DNA from: Anammoximicrobium sp032229885
Lineage (GTDB): Bacteria > Planctomycetota > Planctomycetia > Pirellulales > Pirellulaceae
NCBI GenBank assembly: GCA_032229885.1
Contig: JAVYAJ010000032.1
Coordinates: 1 to 24,166 of the forward strand
DNA length: 24,166 nucleotides
Direction: 5' to 3'
Shown: piece after piece, positions 1 through 9,264 of the stretch
Position numbering within the stretch: position 1 is the stretch's first letter
Layout: each line of letters starts with the position of its first letter
Notes under the pieces: generated by a model
The model's input: only the letters and a program-made list of their open reading frames with translations
The model's database searches: none
What the model was told of the DNA's origin: nothing
Translations under genes and position numbers: made by a program

Positions 1-1
1 G

Positions 2-55
2 CTACTGCAAGCACAAGATGTAACCCTTCAACAACTTAACGCTGTCGTTGCCTGA
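2..55 (+). CDS. Possible C-terminal end of an unknown protein (edge fragment)
   Basis: A frame open from the window edge reads LLQAQDVTLQQLNAVVA and stops with TGA at 53-55. It looks like the amphipathic helical end of a protein. It lies in the stretch that interrupts the neighbouring transposase, so it could belong to a second mobile element or to the host gene next door. The codons used (CTA, GTA, GCA, CAA) are less GC-biased than in the rest of the window. Only 17 residues are visible, so a chance open frame is entirely possible and no family can be named. Confidence 0.2.
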   Translation, partial: LLQAQDVTLQQLNAVVA

Positions 56-920
56 AAACATTGTCAAAATTTTCACGATGTTTGAGGTTAGTAGTATAGG
101 GAGTTTGGTGTGCCGGCGCCGGTATCCGAAGTTCGCCAAAGCGAACCTCCAGTTTCGCGATGCGGGCGGGTTGATCCTTGCGCGCTCGCAAGTGTAGCTG
201 GTATGTACCTGCCAACGGCAATGTCGATAAATACGCGGAAAGAGGCGCCTTTTCGTCATCGGGCGTCATGATCACGCGGTGTAACGGGCTGGCACGCACG
301 ACCCAATCGACCTGTTGCTTGGCCATGTGGCAGAAGACTTCATATCCGTCCGCACCACGGTCGCAAACATGAATGTACTGAACCCCGTCCGCGGGACGAC
401 CCACGTCATCGATCAGCTCGCCCCAGACTTTCGATTCTCGTTCGCGGTTCAGACGTTGCGTCACGGTTTCGTTTTTTGGTCGCGGCTGGCGGTAATGAAT
501 CTTTTGTCCGGCCACGCCCAAGATCTTCATGTTGTCCGCCGCCACCAATAAGGCATTGCGTAACAAAAATCCGCGCCCACTGCCGTTGCCGATGGCCGAA
601 AGACCTTGAATAGCGTGCTGCTTGCCGAAGTCCAATTCGGTCGTGTCGTTAATGACCAAACATCGACCGGTCGCCAATCGCCGGGTCCGCTCCCAATGAG
701 GCCGTGCGATGGCCTCGAATGTCACGTCGTCTTGGTCGAACAGACGATACGCCGCCTTCAGATCACCCCAAGTTTCCATCTGTTCGGAAAAGGTGGCTGA
801 CGGATTGTTGGCAACCTGTTCGGCCATCTTGATCAACCTCTTCGTGCGTCGTTTATCACCCAAGTCGCAATCACTGAACTGCGCTGCCGCCCAAGCCTTG
901 CTGTCCAACGCAAATGCCAT
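36..920 (-). pseudogene. Truncated Tn5-like (IS4 family) transposase
   Basis: This encodes the N-terminal and central parts of an IS4/Tn5-type DDE transposase, which cuts and rejoins the ends of its own element. The first ~75 residues resemble the Tn5-type DNA-binding domain (LGDKRRTKRL, then WGDLKAAYRLF). The first two catalytic aspartates are visible in INDTTELDF (D92) and HVCDRGADG (D187). The start at 920 has a strong GGAGG 8 nt upstream. Full-length relatives are roughly 430-480 aa; this frame ends at 294. Recognisable similarity stops near residue 275 (about position 96). The last 19 residues look unrelated, and the C-terminal region carrying the catalytic glutamate (YxRRWxIEExH-like in this family) is missing. 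It should therefore be inactive unless complemented in trans. Either an insertion or a deletion at about 93-96 is possible. Confidence 0.85.
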
Positions 921-1296
921 CGATCACACCTCCCTGCCGGAGACCGCGAACGTCGCCTTTGGCAGTCCCTGCAAGGCAACGTGACATCGCCCATCCTCTT
1001 GATAGGCTCTCTCCTTTCATTACGACTCCAAGTAGCAAAAAGGTCGTTTTTCATCGTAACTGGTTTAGCCTGGCCGTCTTCGGCATGCTAGCATCACCAC
1101 TGCTAGCACCTTGAACTCTACCCTCCGATGCAGCATAAAATCTGGGTAAAGACAAGGCATGCGCCCCGCCCTGGAGGGACGCCCTCCGTCGCGTCCGTGA
1201 TTTTGCCCCGTGACGTCGTTCTCCGACGCCCGTTTGATTTACGGCTACGACGGAGCGTGGCCCTCCAGCCGGGCTGGATCCTCGCGGCGCGCGGCT
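921..1296. other. Intergenic: upstream side of the transposase, then repeat DNA
   Basis: No gene is seen. Next to the transposase start this should contain the outer end of the insertion sequence, but I could not identify a terminal inverted repeat. The 8-bp palindrome TGCTAGCA occurs twice, at 1086-1093 and 1101-1108. From 1171 onward the space is filled by an inverted-repeat element, listed separately. Confidence 0.5.
1171..1268. repeat. 98-bp inverted-repeat element
   Basis: The left arm 1171-1191 and the reverse complement of the right arm 1248-1268 share CTGGAGGG at one end and CTCCGTCG at the other. They match at 16 of 21 positions, differing only in the central five. The left arm is itself a small hairpin (GGAGGG 1173-1178, CCCTCC 1182-1187). 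It begins 29 bp past the macroglobulin stop codon, so it could fold in that transcript and act as a terminator or 3' stabiliser. Short arms of this composition are, as I recall, dispersed in Pirellulales genomes, which suggests a small non-autonomous repeat. Confidence 0.6.
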
Positions 1297-4200
1297 TCAT
1301 TCGACGGTCAGGAGCAGGCTATCCGAGTGGCTGCTGAACTCCGGCGCGTACATGCACTGGATCTGAGCAATGCCCGTTTGATACTGCCCCCTGTGTTGAA
1401 CGCGGACCGAGTACTCAAAGACGTACACGCCCTTGGGCAGATAGTCGATGAAAAAGTGGCTGGCCGTATCGCGCGTGGCCTCATAGTACGCCAGACCGTC
1501 CTGGTATTTGTAGTGCGACAGTACGTTGACGGGTTCCGTGCCGCTGCCACGGTAATCCTTCAGGTGCACGTACTCCATATCGCGATCCACACGGAGGACG
1601 ATCCGCGTCACCAGCTCGTCGCCCACCTTGACGGGCCCGGCCACCGGTTCCAGCGTCGGGCCTTTCGTCGTGTCGACCTTGGTGAACAACTGCTTTTGCA
1701 GCTTCAGCGGCGTGCCTTCGTACGCCGTGACCTTGGTCATATCCTCGAGGTACTGCCAGTGGACACTGCCCCAGGCGACGCCGGGATCCACTTTCTTGAC
1801 GGTGATCTCGCCCATCTGCGGCTTGATCTCGCCAGGCCCGAACCGCTGTTCGTAGAATCCCGTCCCGGCCTCGACGTCCACGGGCTTGATCGGCGCGCCG
1901 CCGAGCGCGACCTGGACCAACTCGGTCGAGGCGAGCAGGTCCGCGCCGCGCAGAAGCAGCGCGTACACGGCATCGGCCGTGGCTTTCGTGGTCTTCCAAT
2001 CCTGGGTCTGTTTCTGTTTGAGCAGCCAGACCTTGCAAGCCTCGACCGCCTGCGCGTCGTTGGCGACCTCGTCAAAGGCCTCGATCATCATGGCTTGGGT
2101 CTCGATCGGCGCGCGATACCACCACCAGGACAGTTCCAAATCGCGCCAAAACATGCCCAATTCGTCGTCGCTGACCGAGCGCTCGACGAGCGACTTTATG
2201 ATGTCCGACGGAGTCTGAGCATCGCCGAAACGTTTTAGGGCAATCGCCAGATGAGCCTGCGACTGGCGGTTGGCCAACTGCAGCCAAAACGTGCGAGCCT
2301 GGCTCAGGAAGTACTCGACGGCTTCCTTGTGCGGGGCCGCGATCGGCTGGTCCTCGAGAAAGAAACTGCGTCCGTACAGGTAGAGCGCGATCGTCGGTGA
2401 CAGGTGATTCGCCTCTTTCTTGTCTCGCTTGAGGATCTCGCGATACTGATCGTCGATCCACGTGTCCAGTCGATTCAACGCCTTGACCGCCGGCGCGACG
2501 TCGATCTCGGCGCCCAGATGGCGCAAACGGCCGAATCCGGTTGCGATATACAGCGTGATGTAATCGTTGGGCGGCCCGCCGGGGAACCAGGGCCAGCGGC
2601 CGTCGGCCAACTGCTGTTCGACCAGTTTGCGTTGGACGCGGTCCATTTCGTCGGTCAACCGATTGTCATCGAACAGGACGCCCACATTGCGCCGCGCCTG
2701 GCTCTCGTCCTGCGCCTGACGGACCCACGGCGTCTCTTCGAGCATGACCGCTTTGAGATCCTGATTCTTCTCCAGCGGGCTGTCTAGCGGATCGGACCGA
2801 CGCCCCTGCTGTTCGCCGCCCACGACCGGTCCCATTTTCCACAGGTCGAACACCCGGCGTATCTTCGGGTCGCTGTGGGCGATGTGTCGAGCCAGGGCGT
2901 TGGCGTACAGCCGATTGAACGTCTGTTCCGTGCATTCGTACGGGAACTCCATCAGGTACGGCAAAGCCAAGACCGCATACCACGACGGATTCGAGACCAT
3001 CTGGACCGTCAAGCTCTGGTGGCGGAGCGTGTCGGTCGCGCCGGATTCGCGCAGCCGCGTGAAATCGAACGTCTTGGTCTGCGGTCCGCGGATGGGCAAC
3101 GGCAGCGACTCGCTCACCAGGATGCGCCGAGCCAGCACAGGCAGATAGCCTTCCTCGCCGTCGGACAGCTTGCCCGTCGAGCCAACCGCCTTGTACGTCA
3201 GGAATCCCATGCCATCCGGAACCGTCAGCTTCCAAGACAGCCCCACGGTCTGCTTGCTGGGCACGTCGAACGGTTGGTCGGTCGTCGCATTGCCCAAAGC
3301 CGCGTCGACGGGCTCGCCGGTCCGCGCGTCGGCCAGTGTCAGCCGCACCGAGCCCGTTTGGCGGGTTGGCGACTGGTTGGAAATCTTGACGGTGAACTCG
3401 ACCACGTCGCCCTCGCGGAGAAACCGCGGCGGGTTGGGCTGGACCATCAGATCCTTGGCTGTGACGGCCGTATCCTGCAGGTATCCGCTGCGAAGTTCCG
3501 CATCGTGGGCGAAGCCCAGAAACCGCCATTGCGTCAACGCTTCGGGCATCGTGAACTCGAGTTTGACTCGACCTTCCCCGTCGGCGACCAAGTGCGGAAA
3601 AAAGAAAGCCGTCTCGTTCAGATTTTGACGAGCCGCCACGGCGCTCAGATCCAGCGCCGGCTTGTCGGGCGACGCGCCTTCGGGCTCGGCCGCGGCGGGG
3701 CTTTCGGCGGCGGCGCGATCCGCGTCGGCGGCCGCGACCGGTCCCGCCGCACTGACGGCGTTTTTCTCCATCATGGCGTCGGCGCCCTCTACGGCCAGCG
3801 CCCGCATCGCTTGCGGCGCCGGGGCCGCCGGCGCGCCGGCCATCGGCATCGCCAGGCGGGCGCCGCCACCCAGCCCGCCGTATCCGCCTCGGCGTTGCGC
3901 GAACTCGAATCCCCAAAAATTCTGGATGATGTCCGCCGGAAAACTGCGATACGATAGCGAGCCGTCTCGGTAATCCTGGGTCCAGCCACCATGCAGATGC
4001 TCGAACATCTTCAGCGCGTTTTCGAACCGATACGACACGCGGCTGTAGTCTTCGCGAAACACGTTGAAGGCCTGCGGCCAACGGTGCGGGCTGTAGGCGT
4101 CCAGCGAGGCGTCGTACAGCGTGGCGACCATCTCGGCCACGGCCCGCTGGGCGTCTGGACCCGTGATGATCGCCGTCCAGGTCTCTTTCTGCGCCGGTTC

Positions 4201-7200
4201 GAGCTTCGACACGAATCGTTCCCAGCGGACGGCCAACTGCTTGTTGGTCCACGGAACGGTGACCTTCTGCGACCAGGTGTACGCGCGATTCTCGCGCACC
4301 ATCGTGACCCGCAACGTAAATCCGCCGCGCATGGCCTCGGTCACGTTCTGAGTCACCCGCGCCTGGGTCAGTCCCGGCGCGGTCCAGTAGCTCTGCAACA
4401 GCTTGCCGCGGTGTTCCAGCTCGACGAACGCCCGCGCCCGATCATAGCCCGCCCCCCAGACCGCCAGAAACTCGTCCCCCGGCTCGGCCGACCAAGTGGG
4501 CGCGTCCAGCGTCGCCGGGATCTTGATGACGCACTTGGTTGCCTCTGGATCGATCACGCGGATCGGCAGCCGGGCGGTGACGGCCTTGTTGAACCGGTCC
4601 TGCGTTTCGAGCACCGCGCGATACGCGCCGACCGGCAGCGGAATCGCGACCTGGGCATTGCCTTCGGCGTCCGTCGTCCACCCCTGCTCGAAGACGACCG
4701 GCCCCAACGGCCAGTCGTTGGGATCGGCCGAGTTTGGATCGGGCTCGGCCGTCCGCCCATCCGCGCCGCCATGGCCCGCGGGACGCAGCCTGCCCCATCT
4801 GGGCCAATCGGCCAATTCCTGCCGGACAACCTGCGTCGGCGGCTGCAGACGATGGATCTTCAGCGCGCCCTCGGCGCGTTGCCCCGTGCCGTCCAGTGTC
4901 GTCGTCCTAATCTTCACCTGCACGGGCGCCGCGGGCGTTTGCCAATCGCCGGCCGTCAGCGTTGCCTGCAAGGCTGTATAACCCACGCGGATCACCTGCT
5001 CGGCCGACCGCGTTTCGCCCGTCGCATCGGTGACATCGGCGTAGACCGTGTATTCGAACACCGGTTGGCTCTCTTCGCCAACGGACCGATCGGGCCGCGC
5101 GATGAAACGGATCTCGAACGCGCCGTCGGTCGCGGTTGTCGCGCGGCCGTGCGCGATCTCTTGGCCCGTCTCGGGGTGCGGCATCCATCCATAAAACCAA
5201 CGCCACCAGATCGGATACCGTACCTGCCGGACTATGCGATAGCGAACCGCTGCGTCGCCGGTCGCGGCCCCGGTGTATGCCGTGGCTCGGCCTTTGACGA
5301 TGGCCTCGCCGTCGAGCTTCGGCGCGATCTCCGGAAGATCCAGACTCACGTGAAACTTGGGCCGTTTATATTCCTCGACGTTGAAGGCCGCGGCGCCGTG
5401 AGGCTCGCCGTCGACGCGGATCGTCATCCGGCCGGGCAGCCGATCGCGAGGCGCCGTGAAACTGCCGCTGAACGACCCATAATCGTTCGTGTGCGCCTGG
5501 GCCCGGGCGATTTCCTTGTCGTTGGCGTCGGCAAAGACGATCGTCACGACACGCCGTGCGAGGACTTGGTAGCTGTCGCGCTGTTGATCGACATCCAGGC
5601 AGATGCCCTTGTAGTGAATGGTCTGTCCCGGGCGGTACAGCGCCCGATCCGTGAAGAACACCGTCTGCTGCGATCCGCGCAAACGCACGTCATGCGCGTA
5701 GCCCCGATAATCGTTGGCCGAGGCCAGCGTTTGGCCTTCGTAACGGGCCAGCAGCAGACAGTTCCGGTTGCGAGGCGGCCCCAAGGAGAACTTCCCATTG
5801 GCATCGGTTGTCGCGGTCGGGCCGCGTTGACGCCCATTGTTCCCCGTCTGGACCCAGGCTTGGACCGACGCGCCCGTGATCGGCTCACCGGTCACCGCGT
5901 TCAGCACGAATCCGCCCACTTGGGCATCGCTATCGGCCGTGCGGACGACCAGCGCGAGGTCGCTGATCCAAAAATCCGTGAACGACACCACGTTGTTCTG
6001 GGCGCTAACCCCCGGTTCGTGGCTGGCGATCAGAAAATAAAACCCCGGTTTTAGCCCTGCGGGCGCGGGAATCTCGGCGGTTCGTTCGCGATAGTCGTCG
6101 GCCGGCGGTAGATCGGCGGACCAACGACGGACCGCGGGCCGAGCCAATAGGGCCTCGCGATCTTTCCGATCCAAATGCTCCGGCCGATAGGAGGCGACTT
6201 CCAGCCTCGCTTCGTAGGATTCCGGCACGATCCGGAAATACACTTTGGTCAGGTTGCGGTAGGTGACCCGAATCTTGGGCAGCGGCTGGTTCCACACGCG
6301 TTCGACGCGGATCTCGGACGATCGAGCTTCGATTTCCTGGATCAGGTTGTAGCAGCGATTTCCACCGACGCTGCGCGGAAAGGCGTTCGCGCCGCGCTCG
6401 GCCAACTTGCGAGCTTCGACAAGCTGCCCCTCTTGCTGCAGCACGAGCGCCCACTGGTGCAACGCCCGCGCCGCGATCTCGTGGTCGCCCCACTGGTCGG
6501 TGAAACGCTTCAGCGCGGCTTTGTAGCGAGCGTTTTTCTCCTCGCCGAACGCCTTGTTATTGCCAAAGTTCAGCCGCTCGAGATCGGCATCGATGCGGGC
6601 CGCCGGATCCGCGTCGTCCTGGTGGAATTTCAACAAGTCTTGATATAACCGAATGGCCTTGACCGTGGGTGAACCCGCGTCGGTCGTCTGCACCTGCCAG
6701 CGAACAAACTCGTCGGCCGGCGCAAAGATGGGCTGGTCGGCCATCAAGTCGAAGGCATCCTCCGCCCTGGCCCCCGCCTGCTCGCCAGCCGCATAAAACT
6801 CGAGCGCGTTGAATGCGAGAAAGTCGAACATCGTCGGGCGATACGCATCGGGCGCAGTGCCTTTTTCCAGCAGATCGTCGTAGGCCGCCACGGGCGTCGT
6901 TTTCAGTGTCGGCGCGGCCGCCAAGGCCGCGGTGAACTGCGCGTCGATCTCGCTCAGGATGCGCGGCAGATCCCACGTAGTGAAGTCGTCGCCCGGCGAC
7001 GCGGCGGTCGCGGTCCGCTGCAGGAAACGCCAGCGGTTTTGCCGGAAATAGTGCCAATACCAGTTGGCCAGGATCGCGTCGAGGACCGGTTTCATCTCGG
7101 CCGGCGCGGCGGCGATCGCCGCCTTCATGCGGACGATTTTCTCTTCGGGCTTGTTGCCCTCGATCGAGCCTTCGAGCGCGATCCGTTTGGCGATCGCCTT

Positions 7201-7383
7201 GATGGCCTCGGCATAGGCTTTATCCTTCGTCGCCGCGGCGATGATCGGTTCCAGCAGCTCGATCGCCGTCTTGGGCAGTCCCTTGTCCATCGCTTCGTCA
7301 ACCTTTTTCCACTGGGCCTCGCGTACGCCCGCTCCCGCGGGCGCGGCAGACAACAGAACCAGTAGCACGACGATCTTTCGCAT
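1297..7383 (-). CDS. Exported alpha-2-macroglobulin family protein with thioester
   Basis: Bacterial alpha-2-macroglobulins are thought to trap foreign proteases: cleavage of a bait segment exposes a reactive thioester that links covalently to the attacker. The start at 7383 is chosen because GGAG lies 8 nt upstream and the product begins with a signal peptide (MRKIVVLLVLLSAAPAGAG); an open frame continues upstream to 7659 without one. The protein is 2028 aa, larger than the usual ~1500-1650. The extra length is an N-terminal helical, TPR-like region (about 20-400). An MG/A2M_N-type domain follows, with the hallmark TDRALYRPGQT near 576-586. A bait-like Ala/Pro/Gly-rich segment spans about 1161-1241, and an A2M domain lies near 1257-1290. 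The thioester motif CTEQ is intact (C1484, E1486, Q1487; bases 2923-2934) in a helical thioester domain. There is no lipobox, unlike the E. coli lipoprotein type, and no penicillin-binding protein gene next door. It is transcribed away from the CAP gene. Confidence 0.93.
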   Translation of the reverse strand: MRKIVVLLVLLSAAPAGAGVREAQWKKVDEAMDKGLPKTAIELLEPIIAAATKDKAYAEAIKAIAKRIALEGSIEGNKPEEKIVRMKAAIAAAPAEMKPVLDAILANWYWHYFRQNRWRFLQRTATAASPGDDFTTWDLPRILSEIDAQFTAALAAAPTLKTTPVAAYDDLLEKGTAPDAYRPTMFDFLAFNALEFYAAGEQAGARAEDAFDLMADQPIFAPADEFVRWQVQTTDAGSPTVKAIRLYQDLLKFHQDDADPAARIDADLERLNFGNNKAFGEEKNARYKAALKRFTDQWGDHEIAARALHQWALVLQQEGQLVEARKLAERGANAFPRSVGGNRCYNLIQEIEARSSEIRVERVWNQPLPKIRVTYRNLTKVYFRIVPESYEARLEVASYRPEHLDRKDREALLARPAVRRWSADLPPADDYRERTAEIPAPAGLKPGFYFLIASHEPGVSAQNNVVSFTDFWISDLALVVRTADSDAQVGGFVLNAVTGEPITGASVQAWVQTGNNGRQRGPTATTDANGKFSLGPPRNRNCLLLARYEGQTLASANDYRGYAHDVRLRGSQQTVFFTDRALYRPGQTIHYKGICLDVDQQRDSYQVLARRVVTIVFADANDKEIARAQAHTNDYGSFSGSFTAPRDRLPGRMTIRVDGEPHGAAAFNVEEYKRPKFHVSLDLPEIAPKLDGEAIVKGRATAYTGAATGDAAVRYRIVRQVRYPIWWRWFYGWMPHPETGQEIAHGRATTATDGAFEIRFIARPDRSVGEESQPVFEYTVYADVTDATGETRSAEQVIRVGYTALQATLTAGDWQTPAAPVQVKIRTTTLDGTGQRAEGALKIHRLQPPTQVVRQELADWPRWGRLRPAGHGGADGRTAEPDPNSADPNDWPLGPVVFEQGWTTDAEGNAQVAIPLPVGAYRAVLETQDRFNKAVTARLPIRVIDPEATKCVIKIPATLDAPTWSAEPGDEFLAVWGAGYDRARAFVELEHRGKLLQSYWTAPGLTQARVTQNVTEAMRGGFTLRVTMVRENRAYTWSQKVTVPWTNKQLAVRWERFVSKLEPAQKETWTAIITGPDAQRAVAEMVATLYDASLDAYSPHRWPQAFNVFREDYSRVSYRFENALKMFEHLHGGWTQDYRDGSLSYRSFPADIIQNFWGFEFAQRRGGYGGLGGGARLAMPMAGAPAAPAPQAMRALAVEGADAMMEKNAVSAAGPVAAADADRAAAESPAAAEPEGASPDKPALDLSAVAARQNLNETAFFFPHLVADGEGRVKLEFTMPEALTQWRFLGFAHDAELRSGYLQDTAVTAKDLMVQPNPPRFLREGDVVEFTVKISNQSPTRQTGSVRLTLADARTGEPVDAALGNATTDQPFDVPSKQTVGLSWKLTVPDGMGFLTYKAVGSTGKLSDGEEGYLPVLARRILVSESLPLPIRGPQTKTFDFTRLRESGATDTLRHQSLTVQMVSNPSWYAVLALPYLMEFPYECTEQTFNRLYANALARHIAHSDPKIRRVFDLWKMGPVVGGEQQGRRSDPLDSPLEKNQDLKAVMLEETPWVRQAQDESQARRNVGVLFDDNRLTDEMDRVQRKLVEQQLADGRWPWFPGGPPNDYITLYIATGFGRLRHLGAEIDVAPAVKALNRLDTWIDDQYREILKRDKKEANHLSPTIALYLYGRSFFLEDQPIAAPHKEAVEYFLSQARTFWLQLANRQSQAHLAIALKRFGDAQTPSDIIKSLVERSVSDDELGMFWRDLELSWWWYRAPIETQAMMIEAFDEVANDAQAVEACKVWLLKQKQTQDWKTTKATADAVYALLLRGADLLASTELVQVALGGAPIKPVDVEAGTGFYEQRFGPGEIKPQMGEITVKKVDPGVAWGSVHWQYLEDMTKVTAYEGTPLKLQKQLFTKVDTTKGPTLEPVAGPVKVGDELVTRIVLRVDRDMEYVHLKDYRGSGTEPVNVLSHYKYQDGLAYYEATRDTASHFFIDYLPKGVYVFEYSVRVQHRGQYQTGIAQIQCMYAPEFSSHSDSLLLTVE

Positions 7384-7695
7384 CGGCGGAACTCCGTTCG
7401 TCAGATGGATTTTCACGACGCCAAGCAAATAGGGAATTCGAGCCGCCCCGGGGCCATCCCGGCTGCCAGACGGCGACGCGCGGCTTGACAAATCGCGCCG
7501 CGCCTTGGGCACATCCTGCATGTCGGGCGGCGCTGGCGTCATTATAGACGATACAATCGGAACAGTGGTTTTGCTTTTTCGCGGCCCGGCAGGATTTCTC
7601 GTCAAGTCGCTCGTTGACGCTCGTCCATGCGAATCCCACAATTCGTCAGACCCTAACACCGAACGAAAACGCCAGTCCTTCGGTGGACAATCGCC
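7384..7695. promoter_or_regulatory. Divergent intergenic region with candidate promoters
   Basis: This 312-bp gap separates the divergent macroglobulin and CAP genes. On the minus strand a perfect TATAAT lies at 7546-7541 with no good -35, implying a leader of about 150 nt for the macroglobulin. On the plus strand TTGACG (7614-7619) and CACAAT (7637-7642) are 17 bp apart, a fair sigma-70-type promoter for the CAP gene. No gene is seen. Confidence 0.35.
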
Positions 7696-9264
7696 GTGAG
7701 CTTTAAAAAGACCCGTACCGACCGCGCTGCTGCGCGCGCCCGGCCGCGTCGGCTGATTTTCGAACCGCTCGAGGATCGCCGGCTGCTATCGGTTTCCGCC
7801 GCCCAGCAACAGTTCGTCTACTTGCTGAATCGTGCGCGCCATGATCCGCTCGCCTATCAACGCGAGGCCGGCTTGGCCGTCGATCTGTCTGCCGTTGCGC
7901 CGCGTCCACCGTTGGCGGTCAATGCGGCCTTGATGCAAGCCGCGGCCGAGCACGCCCAGGAAATGGCGACGCTCGATTACGTCGACCATCAGAGCCCCGC
8001 CACGGGTGTCTGGTCGAACCAGGCGGCGCGCAACGCCGGTTACGAGCTGCCGCTTGCCTGGCCGGACGATGGCAATCTGATCGAGTCCATTGCCGCGGGA
8101 ACACGATACCCGCAAGCCGACCTTTCCCTGGACGCCTTGATCGTCGACCAAGGCGTGTCAAACGCGGCCCATCGCAGCCACCTGCTGGGCATCGCTCCGT
8201 TCTACGCCGAGAATCGCGAGATCGGAGTCGGCCTGGCTACGCGCGCCGATTCGACGTACGTCAACTATTGGAGCGTGTACATTGCCCGCCGCGAGCCAAC
8301 CGACGTGTTCCTGACCGGCGTCGTGTTCGACGACCTCGACGGCAACGGCCGCTACGACGCGGGCGAAGGGCTGCCGGACATCATCGTTCAAACACTCGAA
8401 CGGGCAACGACCAGCAACGCGGCCGGCGGGTTTTCACTGGCCGTGCCGGCCGACGGACGATACCGCGTGCTGGCTTCGGGGCCAAGCCTAGCTGCGCCGG
8501 TCAGCGGCAGCGTCGCGGTAGGCCGAGATAATGTCGAGTTGGACATCATCTCGGGCCAGCGCGGCATGTTCACCGACTTTTCCACGATGCCGACGTCCGG
8601 CTGGACGAATCCCGAACAGCGTCTGGACGTCTCCGACGATCGCGTCGTCGACGCGCGCGACGCCTTGCAAGTCATCAACCATCTGAACGACGCCGGCGCC
8701 GGCGCGTTGCCGGACGTCTCCGGCTGGCCAGCCCCGCGGCTGCCGTTGCTGGACGTGGACGGCGATGGGTATGTCCTGCCTCATGATGCCCTGTACATCA
8801 TCAACCACCTGAACCAACCCGGCGGAGCCGCGGTGGGTGGAGTCAACGGCGCCTCGGAATACGTCCGGCCGACTCGACCGGCTAACGCCGGCGACGCGCC
8901 GCTGACGCCCGAACCGCTTGTCCCCCCAACGGCCATGCCGAGTGCCCCGGTGGCGGCCGGACCACTTGCGCCGATGACGTCGCGCGCGAGGCTGATTCCC
9001 GTTCGCGTGTTCGCCGCCGCTTCCCTGCCCGATCCAGCCGCGCAGACGATGCGGATCGAGCTGCAGCGGACGAAATCCGCAAGCCGTCCGCAAGCGGCCC
9101 ACGCGTGGCGAGAACACGAAGATCTTCTGACGGGCGGGTTCAAGGAACGCGACGAGGTTTCAGCGGACGCGGTGGAAAGAATCCACGAACTGTCCGCAGC
9201 CCCCGCCACCGTTGCGCGATGCGCCCATTCAAACAGCGCACGAGGGGTCATCCGCCGGCTGTAA
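7696..9264 (+). CDS. Exported CAP/SCP-domain protein with dockerin repeats
   Basis: A secreted or surface protein of 522 aa. Residues 20-32 (LIFEPLEDRRLLS) form the LEPR-XLL-type motif that marks exported planctomycete proteins. A CAP (SCP/PR-1-like) domain spans about 37-200, with its conserved segments visible as AAAEHAQEMA, YVDHQSPATG and AAHRSHLLG...REIGVG. CAP domains act in adhesion, lipid binding or proteolysis depending on lineage; the activity here is unknown. An SdrB/carboxypeptidase-regulatory-like beta domain follows (about 208-262, starting VVFDDLDGNGRYDAGEG). Two dockerin-type Ca-binding repeats follow, near 311-331 (DVSDDRVVDARDALQVINHL) and 353-374 (LDVDGDGYVLPHDALYIINH). The last ~150 residues are low-complexity and unrecognised. 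The start is GTG, with a weak GGTGGA upstream. The 3' end overlaps the convergent gene at 9229 by 36 bp. Confidence 0.9.
   Translation: MSFKKTRTDRAAARARPRRLIFEPLEDRRLLSVSAAQQQFVYLLNRARHDPLAYQREAGLAVDLSAVAPRPPLAVNAALMQAAAEHAQEMATLDYVDHQSPATGVWSNQAARNAGYELPLAWPDDGNLIESIAAGTRYPQADLSLDALIVDQGVSNAAHRSHLLGIAPFYAENREIGVGLATRADSTYVNYWSVYIARREPTDVFLTGVVFDDLDGNGRYDAGEGLPDIIVQTLERATTSNAAGGFSLAVPADGRYRVLASGPSLAAPVSGSVAVGRDNVELDIISGQRGMFTDFSTMPTSGWTNPEQRLDVSDDRVVDARDALQVINHLNDAGAGALPDVSGWPAPRLPLLDVDGDGYVLPHDALYIINHLNQPGGAAVGGVNGASEYVRPTRPANAGDAPLTPEPLVPPTAMPSAPVAAGPLAPMTSRARLIPVRVFAAASLPDPAAQTMRIELQRTKSASRPQAAHAWREHEDLLTGGFKERDEVSADAVERIHELSAAPATVARCAHSNSARGVIRRL

Noticed and set aside
1210..2238. 342-codon plus-strand open frame beside the inverted repeat
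   Set aside because: It is almost entirely antisense to the 3' end of the macroglobulin gene, and its Arg/Leu/Asp-rich sequence has no domain.
3991..6054. 687-codon plus-strand open frame
   Set aside because: It is antisense to the macroglobulin gene. Its Arg/His/Leu-rich translation and lack of domains are typical of frames opposite GC-rich codons.
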